From positions 1-61,555 of the forward strand of contig JAKARV010000012.1 in assembly GCA_021819205.1 (NCBI GenBank): a stretch of 61,555 nt of DNA, in the 5' to 3' direction. Position 1 is the first letter of the stretch. Each line of letters opens with the position of its first letter. The DNA is from Actinomycetes bacterium (GTDB lineage: Bacteria; Actinomycetota; Acidimicrobiia; Acidimicrobiales; Acidimicrobiaceae). Below, one piece after another: positions 17,300 through 25,856 of this stretch. Made by a program: the position numbers and the translations under genes. Under the pieces are notes generated by a model that saw only the letters and a list, made by a program, of their open reading frames with translations, was not told where the DNA came from and did no database searches.

Positions 17300-18838
17300 T
17301 TACTGCTCGCTCCGGCCCGCTGGCCCGCGTTCGGGCAACCCTGCTCGGGGCTGTGGGATTTTGGAGGCCGATGCCTTGAGCGGCGTCTCCTTGAGAGAGC
17401 CTCCACCAGCCAGCACCCAAGTATCCTTGGAGCCGCCCCCTTGGGAGGAGTTGACGATTAGCGAGCCTTTGGGGAGGGCGACCCGTGTCAAGCCACCGGG
17501 CATCACCCAGATCCGGTCTCCCTGGTTGATGGCGAACGGCCGGAGGTCGACGTGCCTGGGTTCGATGCCGCCGCTCACCTTGGTCGGGGTGGTTGACAAC
17601 TTGATCACGTCCTGGGCGATCCATCCGCGCGGGTTGGCCCTGATAGACAGGGTGGCGGCAGCGAGCGCCTCCTCGGAGGCCATCGAGCCGACGACGATCC
17701 CGTTTCCGCCCGCTGCATCGACCGGCTTTACCACGACCTTGCCAATGTTCGCGACAACCCACTCCAGGACCTCCGGATCTTCTAGGCGGTAGGAAGGGAC
17801 GTTGCGGAGAATGGGCTTTTCCCCCAGGTAGTAGCGGATAATTTCGGGGACGTAGGTGTAGGTGAGCTTGTCATCGGCGATCCCGTTCCCAATGCCGTTG
17901 GCGACTGAAAGATTGTTCGCGCGGATGCAGCCCACGATCCCTGGTACCCCAATCATCGAGTCGGGCCGGAAGTGGAGCGGATCAAGGTAGTCGTCGCCTA
18001 CCCTGCGGTAGATCACGTCAACCCGCTTCTCCCCGGAAGTTGTCTTCAGGTAGCAGACGTTGTCGTGGCAGAAAAGATCCTGTCCCTCGACTAGGTCGAT
18101 ACCCATCTGCCGCGCCAAAAAGGTGTGCTCGAAGTAGGCGGCGTTGTGGACGCCGGGGGTGAGCAGTACTATGGCCGGGTTCGACGGCGCAGCGGCGGGC
18201 GCGGAGGAGATCAACGATCGCAGCAACTCCTGAGGGTATGACATTACCGGCCGGACGTGGTGCCCGGCGAAAAGCTCGGGAAAGATTCTGGTCATGATCC
18301 GGCGGTTCTCCAGCACATAGGAGACTCCGGAAGGCGTGCGGATGTTGTCTTCAAGAACGAAGAGCGAGCCGTCGGAGTCCCTGACGATATCCATTCCGGA
18401 GACGTGGATCCGGACGCCGTTGGCCGCTGGAAGACCGTGAGCCGCTCGGAGAAAGAGCGGCGAGGCGAGGACCAACCGCCTGGGCACGACCCGGTCCTTG
18501 AAGATCTGCTGAGAGTCGAAGATGTCGGCAAGGAACGCCTCGAGCGCGCGAACCCGCTGGGCAACCCCGCTTTCTACCTGCGCCCACTCTGCAGGCGCTA
18601 TGACTCTGGGAATCGGGTCGAGAGGAAAGGGCGTCTCCTGGCCGGCAAATGAGTAGGTGACTCCGCGATCCCGGTAGGACCGGTCACGTTCCCGGCACCG
18701 CTCGTCAAGGTCGGTTCCGCTGAGCTCCTGGAGCCGGTGATAGAGTTCGGCATAGCCAGAGCGGGGTGTTCCGGAGGGCTCCAGCATCTCGTCCCAGGCG
18801 GTGTCGGGGATGTACCCGTCAAGGAGTGAGTTGCTCAT
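17300..18838 (-). CDS. Circularly permuted ATP-grasp type 2 protein
   Basis: 512 residues, matching CP_ATPgrasp_2 (formerly DUF404/DUF407). Recognisable blocks are FPLDPIPRVI near residue 72, GMDIVRDSDGSLFVLEDN near 149, NNLSVANGIGNGIADDKLTY near 309, and KVVVKPVDAAGGNGIVVGS near 369. The last two contain the ATP and Mg-binding residues. The family is thought to form amide bonds. The last 30 residues are Pro/Ala-rich and unlike the rest. First gene of the three-gene operon; the start ATG at 18838 faces the hsp20 promoter region. Confidence 0.94.
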   Translation of the reverse strand: MSNSLLDGYIPDTAWDEMLEPSGTPRSGYAELYHRLQELSGTDLDERCRERDRSYRDRGVTYSFAGQETPFPLDPIPRVIAPAEWAQVESGVAQRVRALEAFLADIFDSQQIFKDRVVPRRLVLASPLFLRAAHGLPAANGVRIHVSGMDIVRDSDGSLFVLEDNIRTPSGVSYVLENRRIMTRIFPELFAGHHVRPVMSYPQELLRSLISSAPAAAPSNPAIVLLTPGVHNAAYFEHTFLARQMGIDLVEGQDLFCHDNVCYLKTTSGEKRVDVIYRRVGDDYLDPLHFRPDSMIGVPGIVGCIRANNLSVANGIGNGIADDKLTYTYVPEIIRYYLGEKPILRNVPSYRLEDPEVLEWVVANIGKVVVKPVDAAGGNGIVVGSMASEEALAAATLSIRANPRGWIAQDVIKLSTTPTKVSGGIEPRHVDLRPFAINQGDRIWVMPGGLTRVALPKGSLIVNSSQGGGSKDTWVLAGGGSLKETPLKASASKIPQPRAGLPERGPAGRSEQ

Positions 18839-19144
18839 GCATCCGTTCTAGCTGCCAGGCAAGAGCCAGCTCCGGCGGTGTTGTTGCACCCGCGTTAAAT
18901 CGGATTGGCGCAAAATCCCGTTTGATGCGGGTTGGTGGGGCGCGCATGGATTAGCGCCGTGCGCTTTTGGCGCCGGACAAGCCGATGCGCAGCGCCTGCC
19001 GTACCGGCACCTCTAGAACCTCAGTCCAGAACCTTATAGGACCACAAAATAAAATATGTGTTGATTAACAGTAAAGAAGTTGAGTGTCTATATAATAGGT
19101 TTTATTAGTAAGTAGGCATTGACTTGGTAAGCAAGGAGGAAGCA
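18839..19144. promoter_or_regulatory. Divergent promoter region, ATP-grasp operon and hsp20
   Basis: About 305 bases without a gene between the divergent starts of the ATP-grasp gene and hsp20. The right half is markedly AT-rich. It holds a TTAACA at 19065-19070 and overlapping TATATA/TATAAT at 19089-19096 (spacing 18-20), a plausible promoter for hsp20. No CIRCE or HAIR inverted repeat was found. Confidence 0.5.
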
Positions 19145-19594
19145 ATGGCACTTGTGCTTGACCCGTTCCGCAATCTGGATCAGATCGCCCAGCAGGTTTT
19201 TGGAGCTGGAAGGTCGGCTATGCCGATGGACATTTACCGCAAGGGCGACGAGTTCGTAGCGGCTTTCGATCTTCCCGGAGTCGATCCCGCCAGCATCGAG
19301 GCGACAGTAGAGCAAGGGGTGCTGACGGTCAAGGCTACCAGGAGCTTGCAGCCTGGCGATGGAGTTGAGGTCATTGCCCAGGAGCGGACCCAGGGCCGGT
19401 TCATCCGCCAGCTGGCGCTCGGAGAGTTTGCCGATACCGAAAACATCCGGGCTAGCTACGACCGCGGTGTGCTCATTTTGACGATTCCGGTGGCAGAGAG
19501 GGCCAGGCCCCGCCGGGTGGTGATCCACGCCGAAGATTCATCCGCAGAGGTTGCCGGAATCGCGGCGAGCCGGTCCGGCGCGACGGCAGTCTAG
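19145..19594 (+). CDS. Small heat shock protein, Hsp20 family
   Basis: 149 residues with an alpha-crystallin domain from about residue 35 to 125 (MDIYRKGDEFVAAFDLPGVD, GVLTVKATR, GRFIRQLALGE, YDRGVLILTIPV). It is an ATP-independent holdase that forms oligomers. The ATG at 19145 has AAGGAGGA at ideal spacing; the in-frame start 21 bases upstream has none. It is a single-gene unit with its own promoter and a strong terminator. Confidence 0.95.
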   Translation: MALVLDPFRNLDQIAQQVFGAGRSAMPMDIYRKGDEFVAAFDLPGVDPASIEATVEQGVLTVKATRSLQPGDGVEVIAQERTQGRFIRQLALGEFADTENIRASYDRGVLILTIPVAERARPRRVVIHAEDSSAEVAGIAASRSGATAV

Positions 19595-19608
19595 CGGTCG
19601 AACCGCGC

Positions 19609-19655
19609 AAGCGTCTCCTGGTGCCTCTGGATCGGCGAGGCGCCAGGAGACGCTT
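19609..19655 (+). terminator. Rho-independent terminator of hsp20
   Basis: AAGCGTCTCCTGG pairs with CCAGGAGACGCTT, extended by GCC/GGC closer to the loop, and is followed by TTTT. It starts 15 bp after the hsp20 stop. Confidence 0.88.
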
Positions 19656-19927
19656 TTGGTTTGCTGCCAAAACTCAAAGAAGACGAGCGGAGCAAAACCG
19701 CAACGTTCTTCCAACGCGCGTTAGTTGGTTGGCTTGTGCGCCAAGGCCGATAGAGCACAGTTCCTGCGAGAAGCCCAAGCGGGCGGAGTTTTTAGGCAAG
19801 GCCGCAGTTTGCAAAGTTCCGATGCCGAGCCATCGTCGGCGCGAGCAGCAAGTCATTGTCATGCGTTGATCACAAAGATGGCCGGGCTTGATCTCGTCCG
19901 CAGCGGTGGAAATAAGAAGTATGATAC

Positions 19928-20854
19928 ATGAGTTGTGAACCATCTGAGTCAAATGGTTGCGGCAGCCTGATGCCCTCGCCCGATGAACATTCGCGGTGGA
20001 AGGGGTCCGCGCACCCCTACGCCGGGTCTGTTGCAACTCTTGCCACCAAGCATCGCAAGTTACCCTTGATCGGGCCGGCGCTCGAGGCCGCGGTCGGGTT
20101 GAGGGTGGTCGAGATAGAAATCGATACCGACGTGCTCGGAACCTTCACCGGAGACGTTCCCCGCTCGGGCACGCCGCTAGAGACGGCGATCGCCAAAGCC
20201 CGCCTTGGAATCAGCGCTTCTGGAGCGCGGGTGGGGTTGGCATCCGAGGGGACGATCGGCCCCGATCGGACTATGCCTTTTGCACTGTCCGACGAGGAGA
20301 TCGTGGTCCTAGTCGACGACGATGCAGGGTTGGTGGTGTGGGAGTCGGTCACCAGCTTCGAGATTGTGGCGGCGAGCGCCGCTCTCCGACCGGGCGACGA
20401 CGCCGATGGCCTGCTGGAGCGCGCGGGGTTTCCCGGCCATCGGCTTGTTGTCCGCCCGAACTCCGGTCCGATTCACCCAATCGAGAAGGGAATCGGTACC
20501 CGCCGAGAGCTTGCCGCCGCTATCGCCGCCGCGGCGTCGGCTTCGAGCGATGGACTTGCCCGGGTCGAGAACGATCTTCGGGCGCACTCCTCTCCGTCGC
20601 GCCAAGTGGTGATCGCTGCGGCTGCTGAGCGGCTGGCTGAACGGCTCGCCCGCCGCTGCCCCGAATGCTTTGCGCCAGGATGGGGTCCCACCGGTTACCT
20701 TTACGGGGTGCCGTGCGCCATCTGCGAGACCGAGGTGCAGGTGCCGCGGGCAAAGGTTTCTGGCTGCCAGGCGTGCGGCTCCAGTTCCATGGAGGCGATC
20801 GCCTATCCCGGTGGAAAGGCCGATCCGGGACAGTGCCCGGAGTGCAATCCCTAG
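19928..20854 (+). CDS. DUF6671 family protein
   Basis: 308 residues. The central part carries the blocks I associate with DUF6671: PYAGSVATLATKHRKL, IEIDTDVLGTFTGDVPRSGT and ARVGLASEGTIGPD. The C terminus has zinc-ribbon-like Cys pairs (CPECF, CAICE, CQACG, CPECN), so a metal-bound domain is likely. Function unknown. The ATG at 19928 has only a weak AAGAAG upstream; an ATG 42 bases later is possible. It stands alone between the hsp20 terminator and the oxidoreductase operon. Confidence 0.8.
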   Translation: MSCEPSESNGCGSLMPSPDEHSRWKGSAHPYAGSVATLATKHRKLPLIGPALEAAVGLRVVEIEIDTDVLGTFTGDVPRSGTPLETAIAKARLGISASGARVGLASEGTIGPDRTMPFALSDEEIVVLVDDDAGLVVWESVTSFEIVAASAALRPGDDADGLLERAGFPGHRLVVRPNSGPIHPIEKGIGTRRELAAAIAAAASASSDGLARVENDLRAHSSPSRQVVIAAAAERLAERLARRCPECFAPGWGPTGYLYGVPCAICETEVQVPRAKVSGCQACGSSSMEAIAYPGGKADPGQCPECNP

Positions 20855-21017
20855 CGGTGATCTGGTGGCGCCCACTGGTCCGACAGGGCTCTACTTGACC
20901 GGCGAGTAGCGCGTGCCTATTGTTTGAGATGGGGCGCCGATATTGGCGGCGGGCAGGTCCGCACCCGGTGAGAGTGCCGGGAACGCGGGTAGTTTCCGGC
21001 GAAGGAGCTGGTGGAGA

Positions 21018-22805
21018 ATGGAACCTACAGATGCAAGCAATCCGCAGTTCTACCACCGCATAGTCGAGTGCCAGTGGGCCTGCCCCGCTCACACCGATGT
21101 GCCCGAGTACATCAGGCTCATCGCCCAGGGAGAGTATGCGCAGGCGTATATGCTCAACCGGAAGACCAACGTCTTTCCCGGTATTCTCGGCCGTACCTGC
21201 GATCGCCCGTGCGAGCCCGCGTGCCGCCGTACCCGGGTCGACGGGAAGTCGGTCGCGATCTGCAGGTTGAAGCGCGTGGCGGCCGATGCCAAGGGCGCGA
21301 TTGCATCGATGTTGCCGTCGATCCCAAAGGAGAAGAATGGAAAGCGGATTGCCTGCGTTGGGGCTGGTCCGGCGTCGCTTGCCCTCGCCAACGACCTGAT
21401 GCCATTGGGTTACGAGGTCACGATATTTGAGGCTGGAGCCATGCCCGGCGGGTTGATGCGCTCCAACATTCCCGCCTTCCGGCTACCGGTTGAGGTGCTG
21501 GATGACGAGATTGCCTCCATCGTCGACATGGGGGTTGACGTTCGCTACGCCTCTCCGATCGAAAGCTTGCGGAGTCTGCTCGGCGAGGGTTTCGACGCGA
21601 TTTTTATCGGAAGCGGCGCCCCCAAGGGGAAGGACATGGAGTTAGAAGGGCGCTCCGGAGATGCAGCGACGAACATTCACATTGGCATCGAGTGGTTGCA
21701 ATCGGTGGCCTTCGGGCACGTTACCGGCATTGGCGGGCGCGTCCTCGTCATCGGGGTTGGGAACACCGCCATGGACTGCTGCCGGACCGCCTTGCGGATC
21801 GGCGGTGCCGATGTGAAGGTTATGGCGCGTCGGCCTCGGCGGTTCTTCAAGGCGTCGGAATGGGAGCTGGAGGACGCCGAGGAGGAGGGTGTCGAGATCG
21901 TGGTCAATCACGCTCCCAGCCGCTTCGTCACCGAGGGCGGCAAGCTGGTCGGGGTGGACTTTGATATTTTGGAGTGGGACGAAGGGGCGCGCGTCTCAAC
22001 CAAGGTAGGCAGCGCCCACTTCCCCTGCGATGACGTCATTCTCGCGGTCGGTCAGGAGAACGCCTTCAGCTGGGTGGAACGGGATCTCGGGGTGGACTTT
22101 GACGAGTGGGGAATGCTGATCGCCGATCCGGTCACCCACCAGACAACGCTGCCGGGGGTCTTCGTTGGCGGGGATGCGGCGTGGGGTCCGAAAAATATCG
22201 TCACCGCCGTTGCCCACGCTCATGCCGCCGCCATCTCCATCAACAACTTCTGCGAAGGCGTTCCGGTCGAAGAGCGGCCCGAAGATGGAATGACCTTGAG
22301 CAGCCAGAAGATGGGGCTTACCCAGTGGAGCTACTACAACGACTACAACTCTTCGCCAAGGCAGGCGATGGAGCATGTGGCGCTGGCCCAGAGGCTCTCG
22401 GACCTTGGCCTCGAGGTGGAGGTCGGCTTCGACTCCGATCAGGCGGCGCGAGAGGTGCAGCGCTGCCTCAACTGCGATGTCGAGCCGATCTTCAAGGCGA
22501 ATCTCTGCATCGAGTGCGACGCTTGCATAGACATCTGTCCGGTCCAATGCCTCACCATCGTGCAGAACGAAGATGACGAGGGGGTGCTGCGGTCGAAGCT
22601 GAACGCGCCGACCCGGAATCCCAACGAGCCACTCTACGTCTCCGGCCCGCTTCCACAGACCGGCCAGGTAATGGTGCAGGATGAAGATCTTTGCGTGCAC
22701 TGCGGGCTGTGCGCCGAGAGGTGCCCAACCGGCGCCTGGAACATGGAAAAGTTTGAACTCAATCTGGCCTATTTGGCCATGTCAAAGTCGCGGAGGAAGT
22801 CATGA
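21018..22805 (+). CDS. GltD-like FAD/NAD(P)H oxidoreductase with C-terminal ferredoxin domain
   Basis: 595 residues. The N-terminal helical Fe-S domain has C-x3-C type motifs (CQWACPAH, then GRTCDRPCEPACRR) as in glutamate synthase small subunits. An FAD Rossmann motif is GAGPASLALAN and an NAD(P) motif is VIGVGNTAMDCCR. The C terminus adds two [4Fe-4S] motifs, CIECDACIDICP and CVHCGLCAERCP. ATG at 21018 has GGAGCTGGTGGAG upstream. The stop overlaps the next start (ATGA). With no glutamate synthase large subunit nearby, it most likely passes electrons between NAD(P)H and the 2-oxoacid oxidoreductase encoded next. Confidence 0.9.
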   Translation: MEPTDASNPQFYHRIVECQWACPAHTDVPEYIRLIAQGEYAQAYMLNRKTNVFPGILGRTCDRPCEPACRRTRVDGKSVAICRLKRVAADAKGAIASMLPSIPKEKNGKRIACVGAGPASLALANDLMPLGYEVTIFEAGAMPGGLMRSNIPAFRLPVEVLDDEIASIVDMGVDVRYASPIESLRSLLGEGFDAIFIGSGAPKGKDMELEGRSGDAATNIHIGIEWLQSVAFGHVTGIGGRVLVIGVGNTAMDCCRTALRIGGADVKVMARRPRRFFKASEWELEDAEEEGVEIVVNHAPSRFVTEGGKLVGVDFDILEWDEGARVSTKVGSAHFPCDDVILAVGQENAFSWVERDLGVDFDEWGMLIADPVTHQTTLPGVFVGGDAAWGPKNIVTAVAHAHAAAISINNFCEGVPVEERPEDGMTLSSQKMGLTQWSYYNDYNSSPRQAMEHVALAQRLSDLGLEVEVGFDSDQAAREVQRCLNCDVEPIFKANLCIECDACIDICPVQCLTIVQNEDDEGVLRSKLNAPTRNPNEPLYVSGPLPQTGQVMVQDEDLCVHCGLCAERCPTGAWNMEKFELNLAYLAMSKSRRKS

Positions 22806-24676
22806 AGACCGAAGAGAAGGCGCAAAGGGGGGAGCCCGACGAGCCAGCGCTCCCAAAGCGGCGGGGTCTGAACGAGTTTGCGCTCAAGTTCGCAACGGTG
22901 AACGGCACCGGTTCGGCGAGCGCCAACAACCTGATCCTCCGCTCCATCTTCCGAATGGGGGTTCCGGTATCGGGCAAAAACCTTTTCCCCTCCAACATCC
23001 AGGGACTTCCTACCTGGTACGAGATTCGGGTAAGCGGTGAGGGCAACACCTCCCGGGCGGCGGAGTTTGATTTGATGGTCGCCATGAACGGCCAGACCTA
23101 CGCCTCCGACGTCGCCGCGGTCTCTCCGGGAGGCTATCTCCTTTACGACTCTTCCTGGCCCCTCCCCAAACTGCTTCTCCGACCCGAGATCAACTTTCTT
23201 GGCATCCCACTCGCCAAGCTGATCGGCGAGATTTTTTCCGATTCCCGGCAGCGCATCTTGATGAAGAACATCGCCTACGCCGGCGCGGTGGCGGCGCTGG
23301 TCGGGATCGACCAGGAGGTCATCTTGGAACTGCTCTCTGAGCGGTTCGGTTCCCGGAAATCTCTGTTTGACGCCAATCGCGAGGCCCTTCAGCTTGGATT
23401 CGACTACGCCGAGTCGCACTTTGCGTGTCCGCTTCCTTTCCGGCTCGAGACGATGGCGGGAAATGACGGCAAAATCCTCATCGACGGCAACACCGCGACC
23501 GCCATGGGATGCCTGTACGCCGGCGCCACCGTGGCCGCCTGGTATCCGATCACTCCTGCGACATCGGTGGCGGAAAAGTTCCGCTCCCTGTGCGAACGGT
23601 ACCGCCGCGTGGAAGAGACAACCGCAAATGGAGCCCGTGAGATCCGCAACAACTTCCTGATCCTCCAGGCTGAAGATGAGCTTGCCGCAATCGGTATGGT
23701 CATTGGCGCGTCGTGGGCCGGAGCTAGGGCCTTTACTTCCACCTCGGGTCCGGGAATCTCGCTGATGAACGAGCAGATTGGCCTGGCATACTACACCGAG
23801 ATCCCTGCGGTGATCGTCGACGTTCAGCGCGCTGGCCCATCGACCGGCATGCCAACCCGGGTGCAGCAGGCGGACATCATGGCCTGTGCATACGCATCAC
23901 ATGGAGACACCAAGCATCTACTGCTCTTTCCGGCGGATCCCAAGGAGTGCTTCGAAATGGCTGTGCTTTCCTTCGACTTGGCCGAGCGTTTCCAGACCCC
24001 GGTGATGCTCCTCTCCGATTTGGACATCGGCATGAACGACTGGGTGATTCCCCGGCTCGAGTGGGACGACTCCTACCGTCCGGATCGGGGAAGGGTGCTT
24101 GGTCCCGCGGAGCTGGAGCAGATCGAGGAGTTTTTCCGTTACGACGACGCCGATGCGGAGTTTGTTACGCCACGGACGCTCCCGGGCTTCAGCGAGCGGG
24201 GAGCGTACTTCACTCGAGGTTCGGGACACGACCGATTTGGCCGCTATACCGAGGATGCCGAGGGCTACCAGCAGGTTGTCGATCGGCTTGCTGCCAAGCA
24301 CCGGGCTGCGTCGGCGCACATGCCGCCGCCGGTGGTGAAGCGGCATCCGGGAGCCCGGTTCGCGGTGATCACGGTCGGGAGTTGTGAATCGGCGGTCATC
24401 GAGGCGATCGGTTACTTTGCCGCCCGGGATCTCCAGCTCGACTACCTTAGGGTGAGGGGTTTCCCCTTCTCCAGCGAGATCTCCAGCTTTATCGAAGATC
24501 ACGAACGTTGCTTCGTGGTAGAGCAGAACCGCGATGCCCAGCTGCGTTCGCTGCTGATTCTCGAGGCCGGTGCACCCGCGGGGAACTTGGTGCCGATCCT
24601 CTCATACGGGGGGTTGCCTCTCACAGCGGTCCAGGTCATCGAGGGGATCGAAACGGCTTGGAAGGACGAGGCATGA
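22802..24676 (+). CDS. 2-oxoacid:acceptor oxidoreductase, fused gamma-alpha subunit
   Basis: 624 residues. Residues about 35-210 are the gamma domain (VNGTGSASANNLILRSIFRMG). Residues 225 onward are the alpha (pyrimidine-binding) domain with GNTATAMGCLYAGATVAAWY, the conserved YPITPAT-like start, and the ASWAGARAFTSTSGPG loop. The layout equals KorA of 2-oxoglutarate:ferredoxin oxidoreductase. The substrate cannot be set from sequence; 2-oxoglutarate or another 2-oxoacid fits. ATGA-coupled at both ends, so it is co-translated with the flavoprotein and the beta subunit. Confidence 0.92.
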   Translation: MKTEEKAQRGEPDEPALPKRRGLNEFALKFATVNGTGSASANNLILRSIFRMGVPVSGKNLFPSNIQGLPTWYEIRVSGEGNTSRAAEFDLMVAMNGQTYASDVAAVSPGGYLLYDSSWPLPKLLLRPEINFLGIPLAKLIGEIFSDSRQRILMKNIAYAGAVAALVGIDQEVILELLSERFGSRKSLFDANREALQLGFDYAESHFACPLPFRLETMAGNDGKILIDGNTATAMGCLYAGATVAAWYPITPATSVAEKFRSLCERYRRVEETTANGAREIRNNFLILQAEDELAAIGMVIGASWAGARAFTSTSGPGISLMNEQIGLAYYTEIPAVIVDVQRAGPSTGMPTRVQQADIMACAYASHGDTKHLLLFPADPKECFEMAVLSFDLAERFQTPVMLLSDLDIGMNDWVIPRLEWDDSYRPDRGRVLGPAELEQIEEFFRYDDADAEFVTPRTLPGFSERGAYFTRGSGHDRFGRYTEDAEGYQQVVDRLAAKHRAASAHMPPPVVKRHPGARFAVITVGSCESAVIEAIGYFAARDLQLDYLRVRGFPFSSEISSFIEDHERCFVVEQNRDAQLRSLLILEAGAPAGNLVPILSYGGLPLTAVQVIEGIETAWKDEA

Positions 24677-25728
24677 CGTCGATCAGCAAACCACGGATAC
24701 CGCTCGCTACGCTGCCGGCAAACGAGATTGGACTCACCGTTCGCGACTACGAGGGGGCGATGTCGACGCTATGCGCGGGGTGTGGACATGACTCGGTCAC
24801 CGCAGCCCTGGTCAGGTCGCTATTCGAGTTATCGATCCCACCACACCGTATCGTCAAGATGAGCGGTATCGGCTGCTCTTCGAAGACGCCGACCTACTTT
24901 GCATCCGGGGCTCACGGCTTCAATTCGGTGCATGGCCGGATGGCGCCGATCGCGGCCGGCGCCAATGCGGCCAACCGGAGTTCGATCCACATCGGCATCT
25001 CCGGAGATGGCGATTCGCTGTCGATCGGCGCAGGGCACTTGGTGCACGCCATCCGGCGCAACGTCCGCATGCTCTACGTCATCGAGAACAACGGTGTCTA
25101 TGGCCTGACCAAGGGCCAGTTTTCGGCATCGGCGGATGTCGGTTCGACCGCCAAACACGGAGAGGCCAACGAGGTAGCTCCGATCGATCCGGTCCAACTC
25201 GCGTTGAGCTTGGGCGCTACGTTCGTGGCAAGGGGCTTCTCCGGAGATAAGGCGCAGCTCGTCCCGATCTTGAAGGCGGCACTTGAGCACCGGGGCTTTG
25301 CCCTGGTGGACGTGATCTCGCCATGCGTGCAGTTCAACAACCACGTCGGTTCGACCAAGAGCTACCACTATGTGCGCGATCACGAGTTGAAAGAGATAGA
25401 GCAGGACTTCGTGCCCCCGATGCGGGAGACCGCGGCCAGGCTTCCGCACGGCGGCACCATTGTGGTTACTTTGCCAGATGGCGGGAGGATCCGCTTTGGC
25501 ACCCTGCCCGAAGAGTACGATCCGCGCGATCGGGGAGCAGCGTTGCACTACGCCGCCCAGGCGCAGCAGCGCGGCGAGATCCCTACCGGGGTGCTCTTTG
25601 TCGACGAGGGGACTCGGGATATCCACGAGCTCAACTCCACGCCGGATGAACCGCTGATCAGCCTCCCCTTTGAGGCACTCTGTCCTGGAGCGGATGCGTT
25701 GGCCCGGTTCCAGGACGGATTTCAGTAG
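24673..25728 (+). CDS. 2-oxoacid:acceptor oxidoreductase, beta (TPP) subunit
   Basis: 351 residues from the ATG overlapping the alpha gene stop. The TPP/Mg motif is GDGDSLSIGAGHLVHAIRRN...NNGVYGLTKGQ at about residues 116-155. The N-terminal CAGCGHDSV and GIGCSSKTP motifs are typical of KorB-like beta subunits. The protein lacks its own Fe-S cluster domain, so electrons must leave through the ferredoxin part of the first gene. Last gene of the coupled operon; a 128-bp gap follows. Confidence 0.93.
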   Translation: MTSISKPRIPLATLPANEIGLTVRDYEGAMSTLCAGCGHDSVTAALVRSLFELSIPPHRIVKMSGIGCSSKTPTYFASGAHGFNSVHGRMAPIAAGANAANRSSIHIGISGDGDSLSIGAGHLVHAIRRNVRMLYVIENNGVYGLTKGQFSASADVGSTAKHGEANEVAPIDPVQLALSLGATFVARGFSGDKAQLVPILKAALEHRGFALVDVISPCVQFNNHVGSTKSYHYVRDHELKEIEQDFVPPMRETAARLPHGGTIVVTLPDGGRIRFGTLPEEYDPRDRGAALHYAAQAQQRGEIPTGVLFVDEGTRDIHELNSTPDEPLISLPFEALCPGADALARFQDGFQ

Positions 25729-25856
25729 TGAAAGGGAGGATTTAACATTTTTCTCGAGGGCGCCACGTCTTTCGTGTTATGGTATAGACCAGCACTGGAC
25801 CGGTGCACTGCGCGGGACAGTCGCGATTAGTTGGGGGCAGATCACGAGGAGCGGGG

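Noticed and set aside
18870-18940. HrcA (CIRCE) or HspR (HAIR) operator near hsp20
   Set aside because: No inverted repeat with the required arms was found in the divergent promoter region.
23918-24502. 194-codon ORF antisense to the 2-oxoacid oxidoreductase
   Set aside because: Shadow of a well-supported gene.
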